From NCBI GenBank assembly GCA_016212795.1, contig JACRDT010000038.1, positions 1-44,169 on the forward strand: a stretch of 44,169 bases of DNA. The letters run 5' to 3'. The notes below the pieces were generated by a model, which saw nothing but the letters and a program-made list of their open reading frames with translations, had not been told where the DNA came from and did not search any database. This stretch comes from Elusimicrobiota bacterium (GTDB lineage Bacteria > Elusimicrobiota > Elusimicrobia > UBA1565 > UBA9628). A program made the position numbers and the translations under genes. Shown here one piece after another: positions 23,586 to 32,279 of the stretch (the first letter of the stretch is position 1; every line of letters starts with the position of its first letter).

Positions 23586-23652
23586 TATCAGAACCGTTCC
23601 CCGGCGTTGCACGTCTAATGGACAGGCAATCCTTGTATAATGAGGTCAGGCA
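23586..23652. repeat. 67-bp direct repeat, right copy, containing the pdhA promoter
   Basis: Matches 22113-22179 at 60 of 67 positions. The rightward TATAAT (23636-23641) ends 10 nt before the pdhA ATG at 23652, with GAGG in between. On the minus strand the aconitase -10 of the left copy appears here as TACAAT. Confidence 0.85.
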
Positions 23653-24800
23653 TGTATTTCGAGCGATTCGACCCGGCGAAGGGACAGATGCTGCAGGTCC
23701 TGGACCAGGACGGCCGCGTGGCCGAGGACCTGCGGCCGGACCTGACGGACCAGCGCATCCGCGAGCTCTACGAGCGCCTATCGGTGATGCGCCTGGCCGA
23801 CCAGACGGCGCTGAGCCTCCAGCGCGAGGGCCGCATGGGGACCTACGCCCCGTTCTACGGCCAGGAGGCGGCCCAGGCCTCGGCCGCGTTCCTGGGGCCC
23901 TCGGACTGGCTGGTCCCGTCCTACCGGGAGACCGGCGCGCTCTTCATGCGCGGGCTGCCCCTGGCCCTTCTCTACCGCTACTGGATGGGCGACGAGCGCG
24001 GCATGCTGTTCCCGGAGGGCACGCGGGTCCTGCCCGTCGAGATCGTGGTCGGGGCCCAGCCGCTGCACGCGGTGGGCCTGTCGTGGGGCATGATGCTCCA
24101 GGGGGACCCCGGCGCGGCCGTGGCCTATTTCGGCGACGGGGCGAGCTCCCAGGGCGACGTGCACGAGGCCATGAACTTCGCCGGGGTGTTCCGCACGCCC
24201 ACGGTCTTCGTCTGCCAGAACAACCAGTTCGCCATCAGCCTTCCCCGCAGCGGGCAGACGGCCGCGGCGAACATCGCGCTGCGGGCCGCCGGCTACGGGT
24301 TTCCCGGCATCCTGGTGGACGGCAACGACCTCCTGGCCGTGGCCGGCGCCATGACCGAGGCCTTGGCCGCGGCTCGCGCAGGCTCGGGGCCCCGGCTCAT
24401 CGAGATGCTCACCTACCGCTTCGGCCCGCACACGACCTCCGACGACCCCACCAAGTACCGCACGGCTTCCGACGTCGAGGCGCATAAGCCCTTCGACCCG
24501 CTGTTGCGGCTGAGGCGCTACCTGGGCGGCCGCGGCCTGTGGAGCGAGCAGGAGGAGCGGCTCATCCTGGCCCGGGCCCGGGCCGAGGTCGAGGAAGCCG
24601 TACGGGCCGCCGAAGCCATGCCCCCCGCGCCGCCCTCGGACATCTTCGATTACACCTGCCGGACCGCGCCGCCGTCTCTCGAGCGGCAGAAGGACGAGCT
24701 GGACGCCTTCTTGAAGGGCGAGGCGGGCCGGGGCGCGGCCGAGGCCGGAGGCCGAGCCTCCCGGCCGGGCTCGGGGAAGCCGTCGGCCGGCCGGGGATGA
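23652..24800 (+). CDS. pdhA: pyruvate dehydrogenase E1 component, alpha subunit
   Basis: A 382-residue thiamin-diphosphate subunit that decarboxylates pyruvate with E1beta. The ThDP/Mg motif runs from GDGASSQGD (161-169) to QNNQ (about 189-192), the GDG..NN signature. Upstream are GTYAPFYGQEAAQ and PSYRETGALFMRG, and the phosphorylation-loop region RFGPHTTSDDPTKYR is conserved. The C-terminal tail is Gly/Ala rich. ATG 23652 fits family length; the in-frame ATG at 23640 overlaps the -10 box. The stop is 4 nt before pdhB. A branched-chain 2-oxoacid specificity cannot be excluded. Confidence 0.88.
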   Translation: MYFERFDPAKGQMLQVLDQDGRVAEDLRPDLTDQRIRELYERLSVMRLADQTALSLQREGRMGTYAPFYGQEAAQASAAFLGPSDWLVPSYRETGALFMRGLPLALLYRYWMGDERGMLFPEGTRVLPVEIVVGAQPLHAVGLSWGMMLQGDPGAAVAYFGDGASSQGDVHEAMNFAGVFRTPTVFVCQNNQFAISLPRSGQTAAANIALRAAGYGFPGILVDGNDLLAVAGAMTEALAAARAGSGPRLIEMLTYRFGPHTTSDDPTKYRTASDVEAHKPFDPLLRLRRYLGGRGLWSEQEERLILARARAEVEEAVRAAEAMPPAPPSDIFDYTCRTAPPSLERQKDELDAFLKGEAGRGAAEAGGRASRPGSGKPSAGRG

Positions 24801-24804
24801 TGTC

Positions 24805-25782
24805 ATGGCCCGATTGAACATGGTGGGCGCGATCAACCTCGCCCTCGACCAGGAGATGGCCCGCGACCAGCGCATCATGATCCTGGGGGAGGACGTGGGC
24901 CTGGAAGGCGGCGTGTTCCGCGTGACGGACGGCTTGCAGCGGAAATACGGGCCCCGGCGCGTCGTCGACACGCCTTTGGCCGAGTCGGCCATCGTGGGCG
25001 TCTCCCTCGGACTGGCCGTCGCAGGCATGCTGCCGGTGCCGGAGATCCAGTTCGAGGGGTTCCTCTACCTGGCGCTGGACCAGCTCTGCAACCAGCTCGG
25101 ACGCTACCGCACGCGCAGCCGCGGCAGGTTCGGCCTGGGCGTGGTCCTGCGCGTGCCCTGGGGGGGCGGCATCCACGCGCCGGAGCTGCACTCCGAATCG
25201 CCCGAGGCCGTCCTCGTGCACACCCCGGGCCTGACCGTGGTGGCGCCGTCGAACCCCTACGACGCCAAGGGGCTCCTGGCGAGCGCGCTGCGCCTGGGCG
25301 AGCCGGTGGTGTTCTGCGAGCCCAAGCGCCTCTACCGCGCGGTCAAAGACGAGGTCCCCGAGGGCGACTACACCGTGCCCATCGGCCGGGCCAGGGTCGC
25401 GCGCGAGGGCAAGGACCTCACCATCGTGGCCTGGGGCGCCATGGTGCGCGAGGCCCTCAGGGCCGCCGAGGAGCTCCAGGCCATGGGCTTCGCCGCCGAG
25501 GTCGTGGACCTGCGCACCCTCGCGCCCATGGACAGCGCCGCGGTCGTGGACTCCGTGCGCAAGACGGGCCGGCTCCTCATCGCCCACGAGGCGCCGCGCA
25601 CCATGGGGCTGGGCGCCGAGATCGCGGCCCGCGTCGGCGAGGAGGCCCTGACCAGCCTGCTGGCCCCCATCGAGAGGGTCACGGGGTTCGACGCCGTGAT
25701 GCCGCTGTCGCAGCTGGAGGGGCATTACCTGCCGGACTACCGGCGCATCGTGGCCGGCGCGAGGAAGACGCTGGCCGCGTAA
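24805..25782 (+). CDS. pdhB: pyruvate dehydrogenase E1 component, beta subunit
   Basis: A 325-residue transketolase-like beta subunit: NMVGAINLALDQEMARDQRI, ILGEDVGLEGGVFRVTDGLQ, VDTPLAESAIVGVSLGLAVAG, PEIQFEGFLYLALDQL, GGGIHAPELHSESPEAVLVH (the HSQS-like loop), VVAPSNPYDAKGLL, GAMVREALRAAEEL and VDLRTLAPMD. Length and motifs are normal. It pairs with pdhA, 4 nt upstream, and is followed by a 133-nt spacer with two hairpins before the E2 gene. Confidence 0.9.
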   Translation: MARLNMVGAINLALDQEMARDQRIMILGEDVGLEGGVFRVTDGLQRKYGPRRVVDTPLAESAIVGVSLGLAVAGMLPVPEIQFEGFLYLALDQLCNQLGRYRTRSRGRFGLGVVLRVPWGGGIHAPELHSESPEAVLVHTPGLTVVAPSNPYDAKGLLASALRLGEPVVFCEPKRLYRAVKDEVPEGDYTVPIGRARVAREGKDLTIVAWGAMVREALRAAEELQAMGFAAEVVDLRTLAPMDSAAVVDSVRKTGRLLIAHEAPRTMGLGAEIAARVGEEALTSLLAPIERVTGFDAVMPLSQLEGHYLPDYRRIVAGARKTLAA

Positions 25783-25785
25783 CTA

Positions 25786-25866
25786 CTCACCTCCCCTGCG
25801 GGGAGGTGAGTATACGTTAAGGGGGACAGGCGCCGCAGGCGCTCGCCTTCTCCCCCTGCGGGGGAG
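25786..25866. repeat. two REP-like palindromes between pdhB and pdhC
   Basis: The first (25786-25810) is a perfect 11-bp stem, ctcacctcccc/ggggaggtgag, with loop tgc. The second (25850-25866) has a 7-bp stem, ctccccc/gggggag, with the same tgc loop. Each is followed by a short spacer and a G-run. A third relative is at 43991. They could act as mRNA stability or attenuation elements within the pdh operon. Confidence 0.75.
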
Positions 25867-25915
25867 GGGGCGAGCAGTGGGAAGGGGGGTCTGAGCGGTT
25901 GCGAGGAGGGGCTGC

Positions 25916-27253
25916 ATGGCTTTCGAGTTCAAGTTCCCGGACATCGGCGAGGGGCTCACGGAGGGCGAGATCGTCGAATGGAAGGTGAAGGTCGGCGACC
26001 GGGTGGAGGACCACCAGGTCATCGCCGAGATCGAGACGGACAAGGCCGTCGTCGAGGTGCCCTCGCCCGCGGCGGGCTTCATCCTCGGCGTCAAAGGCGC
26101 GCCCGGCGAGGTCATCAAGGTGGGGGAGGTCATCGCGGTCATCGGCGACGAGGCGGAGCTCAAGGCGGTCCTGGCCAAGGCGCCCGCGGGTCCCGCGGCT
26201 CCGCCTCCCAAGCCCGCCCCGCCTCCTCCGGCGCCGGCCGTCCCCGCGCCCGAGCCCTACACCGTGCAGGGGCCGTCGGTGGGGGTGGTGGGCAGGCTCG
26301 AGGAGGCTCCCGAGGATGAGCCGGCCGGAGCCGCTCCCCCGGAGGCCCCGCCGCCCGTCGCCCGGCCCCGGGTGACGGCCCTGCCCAAGGACCGGGAGCT
26401 GGCCAGGCGCATGGGCGTGGACATCGAGCTCATCCACGGCACGGGCCCCAAGGGCGCGGTGACGGAGGAGGACGTCCGCAGGGCCGCGGCCTTGGGCGGG
26501 CCGGAGAAAGGGGCCAGGGTCGCCGGCGGAGCCGCGGGCTCCGACTCGTGGGGGCCGGTCGAGCGCGTGCCGGTCCGGGGGGTGCGCCGGCGCATCGCGG
26601 CAGCCATGAGCGAGTCCCTCGCCCACACCGCCCAGGTGACGACTATGGACGAGGTGGAAGTCGACGAGCTCTGGCGCATCCGGGAGAAGATGAAGGCCCA
26701 GGCCGAGCGGGAGGGGGTCCACCTGACCCTCATGCCGTTCGTGGTCAAGGCCGTGGTCGGGGCGCTCAAGCGGGTCCCCGAGATGAACATGTCCCTCGAC
26801 GAGGAGAAAGGAGAGCTCGTGCTCAAGGCCTACTACAACGTGGGCGTGGCCGTGGACACCCAGGACGGGCTCATCGTGCCCAACATCAAGGCCGCGGACG
26901 GCAAATCCATCCTCCAGATCGCCCGCGAGATGTCGGACCTCGCCCAGCGGGCCCGGCGGCGCACCCTCGAAGTCAAGGACCTCAAGGGCGGGACCTTCAC
27001 CGTCACCAACTACGGGTCCATCGGCGGGCTCTTCGGCACCCCGATCGTCAACCACCCGGAGACGGGCATCCTGGGCGTGGGCCGGCTGGCCGAGAAGCCC
27101 GTCGCCCGCGAGGGCGCCATCCGAGTCGGCAGGGTGCTGCCCCTGTCGTTGACCTTCGACCACCGCAACGTGGACGGCGCGCACGCGCAGCACTTCCTCA
27201 ACGACGTCATGCGCCATCTCAAGGACCCGGACCTCATCCTGGTGGGGATGTGA
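25916..27253 (+). CDS. pdhC: dihydrolipoamide acyltransferase (E2) of the 2-oxoacid dehydrogenase complex
   Basis: A 445-residue E2 core protein. The single lipoyl domain (1-80) carries the lipoyl lysine in IETDKAVVEVPSP (K43). A Pro/Ala hinge follows, then a peripheral subunit-binding domain (about 157-195, DRELARRMGVDIELIHGTGP) and a catalytic domain with VPVRGVRRRIAAAMSESLAH, GLIVPNIKAADGKS, TFTVTNYGSIGG and the CAT-like active site TFDHRNVDGA (His/Asp). GCGAGGAGGGG precedes the ATG. No E3 (dihydrolipoamide dehydrogenase) gene follows. Confidence 0.92.
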   Translation: MAFEFKFPDIGEGLTEGEIVEWKVKVGDRVEDHQVIAEIETDKAVVEVPSPAAGFILGVKGAPGEVIKVGEVIAVIGDEAELKAVLAKAPAGPAAPPPKPAPPPPAPAVPAPEPYTVQGPSVGVVGRLEEAPEDEPAGAAPPEAPPPVARPRVTALPKDRELARRMGVDIELIHGTGPKGAVTEEDVRRAAALGGPEKGARVAGGAAGSDSWGPVERVPVRGVRRRIAAAMSESLAHTAQVTTMDEVEVDELWRIREKMKAQAEREGVHLTLMPFVVKAVVGALKRVPEMNMSLDEEKGELVLKAYYNVGVAVDTQDGLIVPNIKAADGKSILQIAREMSDLAQRARRRTLEVKDLKGGTFTVTNYGSIGGLFGTPIVNHPETGILGVGRLAEKPVAREGAIRVGRVLPLSLTFDHRNVDGAHAQHFLNDVMRHLKDPDLILVGM

Positions 27254-27266
27254 CGCCCAGGTCCTC

Positions 27267-27296
27267 TTGAGGAACGGCGCGCTGGTTTTCTAGAGT
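27267..27296 (+). promoter_or_regulatory. sigma70-like promoter upstream of the 27303 membrane protein
   Basis: TTGAGG (27267-27272), 18-nt spacer, TAGAGT (27291-27296), then 6 nt to the ATG. A leaderless start is expected. Confidence 0.5.
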
Positions 27297-27302
27297 AGGG
27301 GC

Positions 27303-27848
27303 ATGTCGCCGGTCCTGAAGTATTTCCTTTGGATGTACTTCCGGGCGTTCCTCTGGATCGCGTCGGCCGCTCTCTGCCTCCACCGCGCGACGGGCCGCCC
27401 CAGGGTCGCGCGCGCCTACGTCGGCGCGCACGTGGTCGCGCTGGGGGTCGGCGCGCTGGCCGACTTCTTCCTGTACAACTTCGCCCCCAAATCCTGGCTG
27501 GTCATCGAGGTGCTGCAGTGGGTGTTCACCGCCCCGATCGTGGTGTTCACGGTCATCTCCCTGTGGATCGGCAGCTGGGAGGTGTCGGTCGAGGCGCCGG
27601 ACGTCTTCATGACGCTCGTGCCCATCGCGGCCTGGGGGCTGATGGTCATCTACGGCTGGCAGGACATGTACGACTGCCACGTGCTCGGCGCGTGGTTCGT
27701 CTCGGCGGCGTCCGGGGCCGTCGACCTCTGGACGCGGTTCGGCCCGCCGCTGTCGCGGCGCCGGAGCTTCCTGGCCAGGCTCGCGGGCTACGCCCTCGTG
27801 GTCATGGCGGTGTACCTGCTCCTGCCCCGCACGGAGCTGACGGGTTGA
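27303..27848 (+). CDS. polytopic membrane protein, unknown function
   Basis: A 181-residue protein with about five hydrophobic helices: LKYFLWMYFRAFLWIASAAL, AYVGAHVVALGVGALADFFL, WLVIEVLQWVFTAPIVVFTV, MTLVPIAAWGLMVIYGW and LAGYALVVMAVYLLLP. No charged catalytic motif is seen. I do not recognise the family. It is followed 17 nt later by the TPR gene on the same strand. Confidence 0.65.
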   Translation: MSPVLKYFLWMYFRAFLWIASAALCLHRATGRPRVARAYVGAHVVALGVGALADFFLYNFAPKSWLVIEVLQWVFTAPIVVFTVISLWIGSWEVSVEAPDVFMTLVPIAAWGLMVIYGWQDMYDCHVLGAWFVSAASGAVDLWTRFGPPLSRRRSFLARLAGYALVVMAVYLLLPRTELTG

Positions 27849-27865
27849 GGATCGCCCGACCTGGC

Positions 27866-29758
27866 ATGGGACAAGAGACCGCTGAAGCGCTGGTGGACAA
27901 GGGCATCGAGCTCTACAACCTGGGCCGGTTCGCCGAGGCCGCCCGGGCCTTCGAGGAGGCGCTCCACCGCGGCGCGAGCGATGAGAAGGTCTACTGCTTC
28001 CTGGCGCATTCCTGCTCCTGCGCCGGCGATCCCGGGAAGGCGGCTCGGATCCTCGAGGACCGCGCGCGCCGCTCCGGGGACCCCAGGCGGCTGATGGACG
28101 CCATGGTCAAGATCGGGCTAGACCGGGGGTTGGACGCGCCCCGCGCGCTGCTCATCCTCGGCGAGCGGTGCGCGCGGGAAGGCGACCACCGCTTGGCCGA
28201 GGCCCGGCTGCGCGAAGCCATCCGCCTCGACCCGAAGCTCGCCCGAGCCCGCTACATCCTCGGCGTCGTGCTGCAGGCCACGAAGAGGCCCGCCGAGGCG
28301 CGCCAGGAGTACGAGCGGGCGCTCCGCCTGGACGACGGCCACGCGGAGGCGCGCCTGAAGCTGGCCGAGCTGTGCGTCTCGGACGGGCTCGTCGACGAGG
28401 CTCAGTCCCACCTCGGGGAACTCCTGCGCCGGGGGGTCATGGAGCCCCCCGTCTTCGTGCGTCTCGCGGCATGCCTCATCCGGCAGGGCCGTCTCGAGCA
28501 GGCGGCCCGCTGCCTGGCCGCCGCGCTGGAGCGCAGGCCCGACGAGCCGTCGCTGCTGTTCACGCTGGGCTCGGTCCACCTGCAGGCGGAGAGGACCGAC
28601 GAGATGGAAGGGGCGTTCCGGGCGTTCCTCGAGCGCGCGAAGAAGGGCGAGCCTCGCCGGCGGTTCGTCGCCCTCATGGCGCTGCGGGAGTACGCGAAGG
28701 CTTTCAAGGAGGGCGAGGCCCTCATGGGCGGCCGGGACGCCGCCTTGGACCACGACGCCTTCTTCCAGCCGTGGATGGAAAACGTGATGCGCCCTCATTC
28801 GGCCGCGTTCTACGGCCGGCGCGCCGTCGAGCTGGAGGGCATGCCGCGCAAGGCGTCCCACGGCCCCTGGCCGTGGTTCTATCGAGGCCTGCTCCTCTGC
28901 AGACTCGATCGCGCGGGGGAGGCCCTGGCCGCGCTGGACGCCGTCGCGAGGTTCGACCAGGAGCGCTACGGCTGGATGCGCCACGCGGCCGGCGTCCGCA
29001 GGCTCGGGCTCGGCCGACCGGCCGAGGCCGTCGACGACCTGCGCTGCGCCGTCGAGTCGAGGCCGTCCGCCTGGTGGTCGCGCTGCCGCTTGGCCGAAGC
29101 CTACGTCTGCCTGGGCCGCGACGCCCAGGCGTTGGAGGAGTTCGCGGCCGCGGAGCGCTCGTGCGGCGAGTCCTCGGCGCACGATGTCCGCGCCTGGAGA
29201 GGAGAGGTCCTCCTCTGGCTCGGCCGGTACGAGGAGGCCGTCCGGGACCTCGACGGCGCGCTCGCCCGCGGCAGCCCCCTGGCGTCCTGCTGGAGGGGTG
29301 GGGCGCGCCTGCTGCAGGGCCGGCTCGACGAAGCCCTAGCGGACCTCGACGCCGCCGTCGCGGCCTGCCCCAAGGACGCCGAGGCTCTGGTCTTCCGCGG
29401 GGAGCTCAAGCGCTTGACCGGGCGGCGGGAGGAGTCGCTGGCCGACCTCACGGCCGCCCTGGAGCTGGGCGTCGACGTCTGGGCCTACGCGAACCTGGCG
29501 CTCCTCCACGCGGCGTCCCGGGATTGGCCCGCGATGTGGGGCTGCCTCGACAAGGTGCCTCCCGACATGCTGGATGCCTGCCTGTCGAGGCTCGGGAAGC
29601 CCGCCTGGCGGTGCGTGGGGGAGGATGAGGCCTGCCGGGCGCTCGAGGAGCTCCTCGCTGCGGCGCGCGGCATCAGGCGGCCGGACAAGCATCTGCTCGG
29701 GCTCTGGAGACGTCACGCCGCTTCTCCCGGGGTCGGCCCTATCCCGACACGGCCTTGA
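27866..29758 (+). CDS. large tetratricopeptide-repeat protein
   Basis: A 630-residue cytoplasmic protein without a signal peptide. TPR units run nearly throughout: KGIELYNLGRFAEAARAFEE, DHRLAEARLREAIRLDPKLA, RPAEARQEYERALRLDDGHA, RQGRLEQAARCLAAALERRP, GRDAQALEEFAAAE, GRYEEAVRDLDGAL, LDEALADLDAAVAACP and RREESLADLTAAL. No enzymatic domain is attached. It probably scaffolds protein complexes. ATG 27866 begins the first helix. The end comes close to the convergent lipoprotein gene at 29860. Confidence 0.8.
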   Translation: MGQETAEALVDKGIELYNLGRFAEAARAFEEALHRGASDEKVYCFLAHSCSCAGDPGKAARILEDRARRSGDPRRLMDAMVKIGLDRGLDAPRALLILGERCAREGDHRLAEARLREAIRLDPKLARARYILGVVLQATKRPAEARQEYERALRLDDGHAEARLKLAELCVSDGLVDEAQSHLGELLRRGVMEPPVFVRLAACLIRQGRLEQAARCLAAALERRPDEPSLLFTLGSVHLQAERTDEMEGAFRAFLERAKKGEPRRRFVALMALREYAKAFKEGEALMGGRDAALDHDAFFQPWMENVMRPHSAAFYGRRAVELEGMPRKASHGPWPWFYRGLLLCRLDRAGEALAALDAVARFDQERYGWMRHAAGVRRLGLGRPAEAVDDLRCAVESRPSAWWSRCRLAEAYVCLGRDAQALEEFAAAERSCGESSAHDVRAWRGEVLLWLGRYEEAVRDLDGALARGSPLASCWRGGARLLQGRLDEALADLDAAVAACPKDAEALVFRGELKRLTGRREESLADLTAALELGVDVWAYANLALLHAASRDWPAMWGCLDKVPPDMLDACLSRLGKPAWRCVGEDEACRALEELLAAARGIRRPDKHLLGLWRRHAASPGVGPIPTRP

Positions 29759-29859
29759 TCTCCTGGCGGAGCGATTCCTCCAGGTCGGGTAGGGCGGGGC
29801 CGGCGAACGGGCCCATCGTCTCGAGCGCGGCGGCGGCGATGCTGGTCGTCCATTCCGGC

Positions 29860-30657
29860 TCAGCGTCCGACCCGCTTCAGGAATTCCACGGCGGCATGCC
29901 GGGCCGCGACCTCGATGGGCGTGGTCTTGGAGGGTTCCAGCTGGTAGGAGCCTTCGAAGGTCGCCGCGTAGGACTTCCCCGCGGACAAGACGTCCAATCC
30001 CTTGGCGGCGGAGAGCTTCTGCATGCCCACGGCTCCCTCGAGCGCCTTGACGGTCAGGGTCAGCATGGTCCAGTCGAGCTGCGCCGGGCAGGGGCTGAGC
30101 TTGGCGTAGCTCTCGACCGCTCCTTCCCAGAGCGGGGCGGCGCCGTCTTTCTCCTTGAGGCCCAGGGACAGCCGCACCACCGCTTCCCAATATTTGCCGG
30201 CCGACCCGAAGCCTTCCTTGGTGCCGCCCCCGTAGGTGTTGAGCACGACCTCGTCGACCTTGCCCGTGACGAGCAGGTCCTTCTTCCCCAGGATGCCCCG
30301 CGACAGGTCGTGGAGCCAGAACGCGTCGACCCCCTGGCGACGGAGCTCGGCGGTGAACGCCAGGGCCGCGGCGTGCGGCGCGTTGCCGTAGAGGAGCTCT
30401 CGCTGGTCCTTCGAGAGCCCGTAGATCCAGGGCTGCCGGACCTGCAGCATCCCCTCGTGATGTCCTCCCCCGACGTTGGCGGCGCTCGCGTCCAGGAAGA
30501 CCGCGACCCGGCGGTCCCTGAGGCTCCGGGGGATCGACGTCTTCGCGGGAACGGCCGGGGTGACCGGGGTCCGACGCGTGCCGTTCAGCATGCAGCCCGC
30601 CAGGGAGAACGGCGACATCGAGAACGCCAGGATCCCGATGATGATGCCGACTCTCAT
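29860..30657 (-). CDS. predicted lipoprotein, unknown function
   Basis: A 265-residue protein with a lipoprotein signal: hydrophobic VGIIIGILAFSMSPF followed by the lipobox LAGC. The mature part has the pattern of a small periplasmic alpha/beta domain: RRVAVFLDASAANVGGG, ALAFTAELRRQGVDAFWLHD, KKDLLVTGKVDEVVLNTYGG, WEAVVRLSLGLKEKDGAAPL and AAFTVKALEG-like helices. It resembles lipoproteins involved in outer-membrane maintenance in general shape only. It starts 18 nt after the glycyl-tRNA synthetase stop, so they may share a transcript. Confidence 0.65.
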   Translation of the reverse strand: MRVGIIIGILAFSMSPFSLAGCMLNGTRRTPVTPAVPAKTSIPRSLRDRRVAVFLDASAANVGGGHHEGMLQVRQPWIYGLSKDQRELLYGNAPHAAALAFTAELRRQGVDAFWLHDLSRGILGKKDLLVTGKVDEVVLNTYGGGTKEGFGSAGKYWEAVVRLSLGLKEKDGAAPLWEGAVESYAKLSPCPAQLDWTMLTLTVKALEGAVGMQKLSAAKGLDVLSAGKSYAATFEGSYQLEPSKTTPIEVAARHAAVEFLKRVGR

Positions 30658-30675
30658 GGTGAAGCCCGGACCGCG

Positions 30676-32145
30676 TCAGGGCTTGGGCTCGGCGGCCGGC
30701 GCCGGGTACCTCGGGGCGACCTCGGCCCACTTGCCGGCCATGAGGCTCTCCATCACGACCGGCATCTCGTCGATGGGCACGCGGATCTGGCCCATGGTGT
30801 CGCGGTCGCGGACCGTGACCTTGCGGTCCGCGGCCTCGCCCTTGGCCTCGTCGCCGATGGTCTTGACGTCCACGGTCACGCAGAAGGGCGTGCCGGCCTC
30901 GTCCTGGCGGCGGTAGAGCTTGCCGATGGCGGCGGTGTCGTCGTAGACCGAGTACCAGCGCTCGCCGAGGCGCTCCTGGAGGCCCTTGGCCGTGTCCACG
31001 AGGGCGGGCAGCTTCTTGAGGAGCGGCAGGACCGCGATCTTCACGGGCGCGACCTCGGGGTGGAAGCGCAGGACCACGCGCTTCTCGCCGCGGACCTCCT
31101 CCTCGTGGTAGGCGTCGAGCAGGAAGGCGAGCGCGGACCGGTCCGCGCCGGCCGAGGGCTCGATGACGAAGGGCACGATCCGGGTCTTGGCCTCGTCGTC
31201 GAAGAAGCCCAGGGGCTTGCCGCTGTGCCGGGCGTGCTGGCCGAGGTCGAAGCCGGCGCGGTTGGCGATGCCCTCGAGCTCGCTGAAGCCCATGGGGAAC
31301 TCGAACTCGACGTCCACGCAGCGCTTGGCGTAGTGGGCGAGCTCGTCTTTGGCGTGCTCGCGCAGGCGCAGGCTGGACTTGCGGATGCCGTAGCGCTGGT
31401 ACCAGGCGAAGCGCTCGTCGACCCACCGCTGGTGCCACTCCTCGTCGGTGCCGGGCTTGACGAAGAACTCGATCTCCATCTGCTCGAACTCGATCGTCCG
31501 GAAGGTGAAGTTGCCGGGGGTGATCTCGTTGCGGAAGGCCTTGCCGATCTGCGCGATGCCGAAGGGGAGCTTCTTGCGCGAGGTCTGGAGCACGTTGTCG
31601 AAGTCCACGAAGATGCCCTGCGCGGTCTCGGGGCGCAGGTAGATCAGGGAGGCCTCCTCCTCGACGGCGCCCTTGCGGGTGGAGAGCATGAGGTTGAACT
31701 GGCGCGGCGGCGTGAGCTCGCCCTTGCCGCAGTCCGGGCAGAGGGCGCGCTTGGCCCCGCAGTGGGAGCAGGGCTCCCCGCCCGGGATCTCGAACTTGTT
31801 GCCCTTGGTCTCGGGGCAGTAGTGGATCCAGGCCAGGCCCTCGAGCGCGTCGGCCTTGAAGCGCCGCCTGCAGGCCTTGCAGTCCGCCATGGGGTCGCTG
31901 AAGTGCTCCACGTGGCCGCTCGCCTTCCAGACCAGGGGGTTCATGAGGATGGCCGCGTCGAGCCCCACCATGTCCCGCCTCCGGTGCACGTTGTCGCGCC
32001 ACCAGAGCCGCTTGATGTTGTTCTTGAGCTCGACGCCGAGGGGGCCGTAGTCCCAGGTCGAGGCCGAGCCGCCGTAGATCTCGCTGGAGGGGAAGATGAA
32101 GCCCTTGCGCTTGGCGAGGGAGACGATGGTGTCCATGGTGATCAT
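30676..32145 (-). CDS. glyS: glycyl-tRNA synthetase (alpha2, single-chain class II type)
   Basis: A 489-residue class II synthetase that charges tRNA-Gly. It is the eukaryote/archaea-like homodimeric form, not the bacterial alpha/beta form. It has IVSLAKRKGFIFPSSEIYGG, DYGPLGVELKNNIKRLWW (motif 1), zinc-binding Cys clusters (CKACRRR, CSHCGAKRALCPDC), YLRPETAQGIFVDFDNV, AQIGKAFRNEITP (motif 2), FRTIEFEQMEIEFFV, EPSAGADRSALAFLLDAY (motif 3) and a C-terminal anticodon-binding domain (APVKIAVLPLLKK..). ATG 32145 lies 6 nt after TAGGAT with no ribosome binding site; ATG 32136 is an alternative. Confidence 0.94.
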   Translation of the reverse strand: MITMDTIVSLAKRKGFIFPSSEIYGGSASTWDYGPLGVELKNNIKRLWWRDNVHRRRDMVGLDAAILMNPLVWKASGHVEHFSDPMADCKACRRRFKADALEGLAWIHYCPETKGNKFEIPGGEPCSHCGAKRALCPDCGKGELTPPRQFNLMLSTRKGAVEEEASLIYLRPETAQGIFVDFDNVLQTSRKKLPFGIAQIGKAFRNEITPGNFTFRTIEFEQMEIEFFVKPGTDEEWHQRWVDERFAWYQRYGIRKSSLRLREHAKDELAHYAKRCVDVEFEFPMGFSELEGIANRAGFDLGQHARHSGKPLGFFDDEAKTRIVPFVIEPSAGADRSALAFLLDAYHEEEVRGEKRVVLRFHPEVAPVKIAVLPLLKKLPALVDTAKGLQERLGERWYSVYDDTAAIGKLYRRQDEAGTPFCVTVDVKTIGDEAKGEAADRKVTVRDRDTMGQIRVPIDEMPVVMESLMAGKWAEVAPRYPAPAAEPKP

Positions 32146-32151
32146 GCGTCC

Positions 32152-32157
32152 ATCCTA
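32152..32157 (-). promoter_or_regulatory. -10-like box of the glycyl-tRNA synthetase gene
   Basis: TAGGAT on the minus strand, 6 nt (GGACGC) before the ATG. No -35 match and no ribosome binding site. Part of the set of leaderless-type starts in this window. Confidence 0.35.
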
Positions 32158-32279
32158 CAAAAACCGGGGGCCCCGATGCCCGCTCCGCCGTCGACGCGCC
32201 GCGAGGGCGAGAAGCTCAGGCATCGCTGGGCCTGAATCCTTTCCCCTGGAACGCCATCTAACGGGGGAGAGGAGGTGCT

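Noticed and set aside
29752..29859. A short minus-strand peptide-like stretch (..ALPDLEESLRQEIKAVSG) between the lipoprotein and TPR genes
   Set aside because: No start codon in reach except an internal ATG and only about 25-40 residues; it could be a C-terminal remnant but support is too weak.
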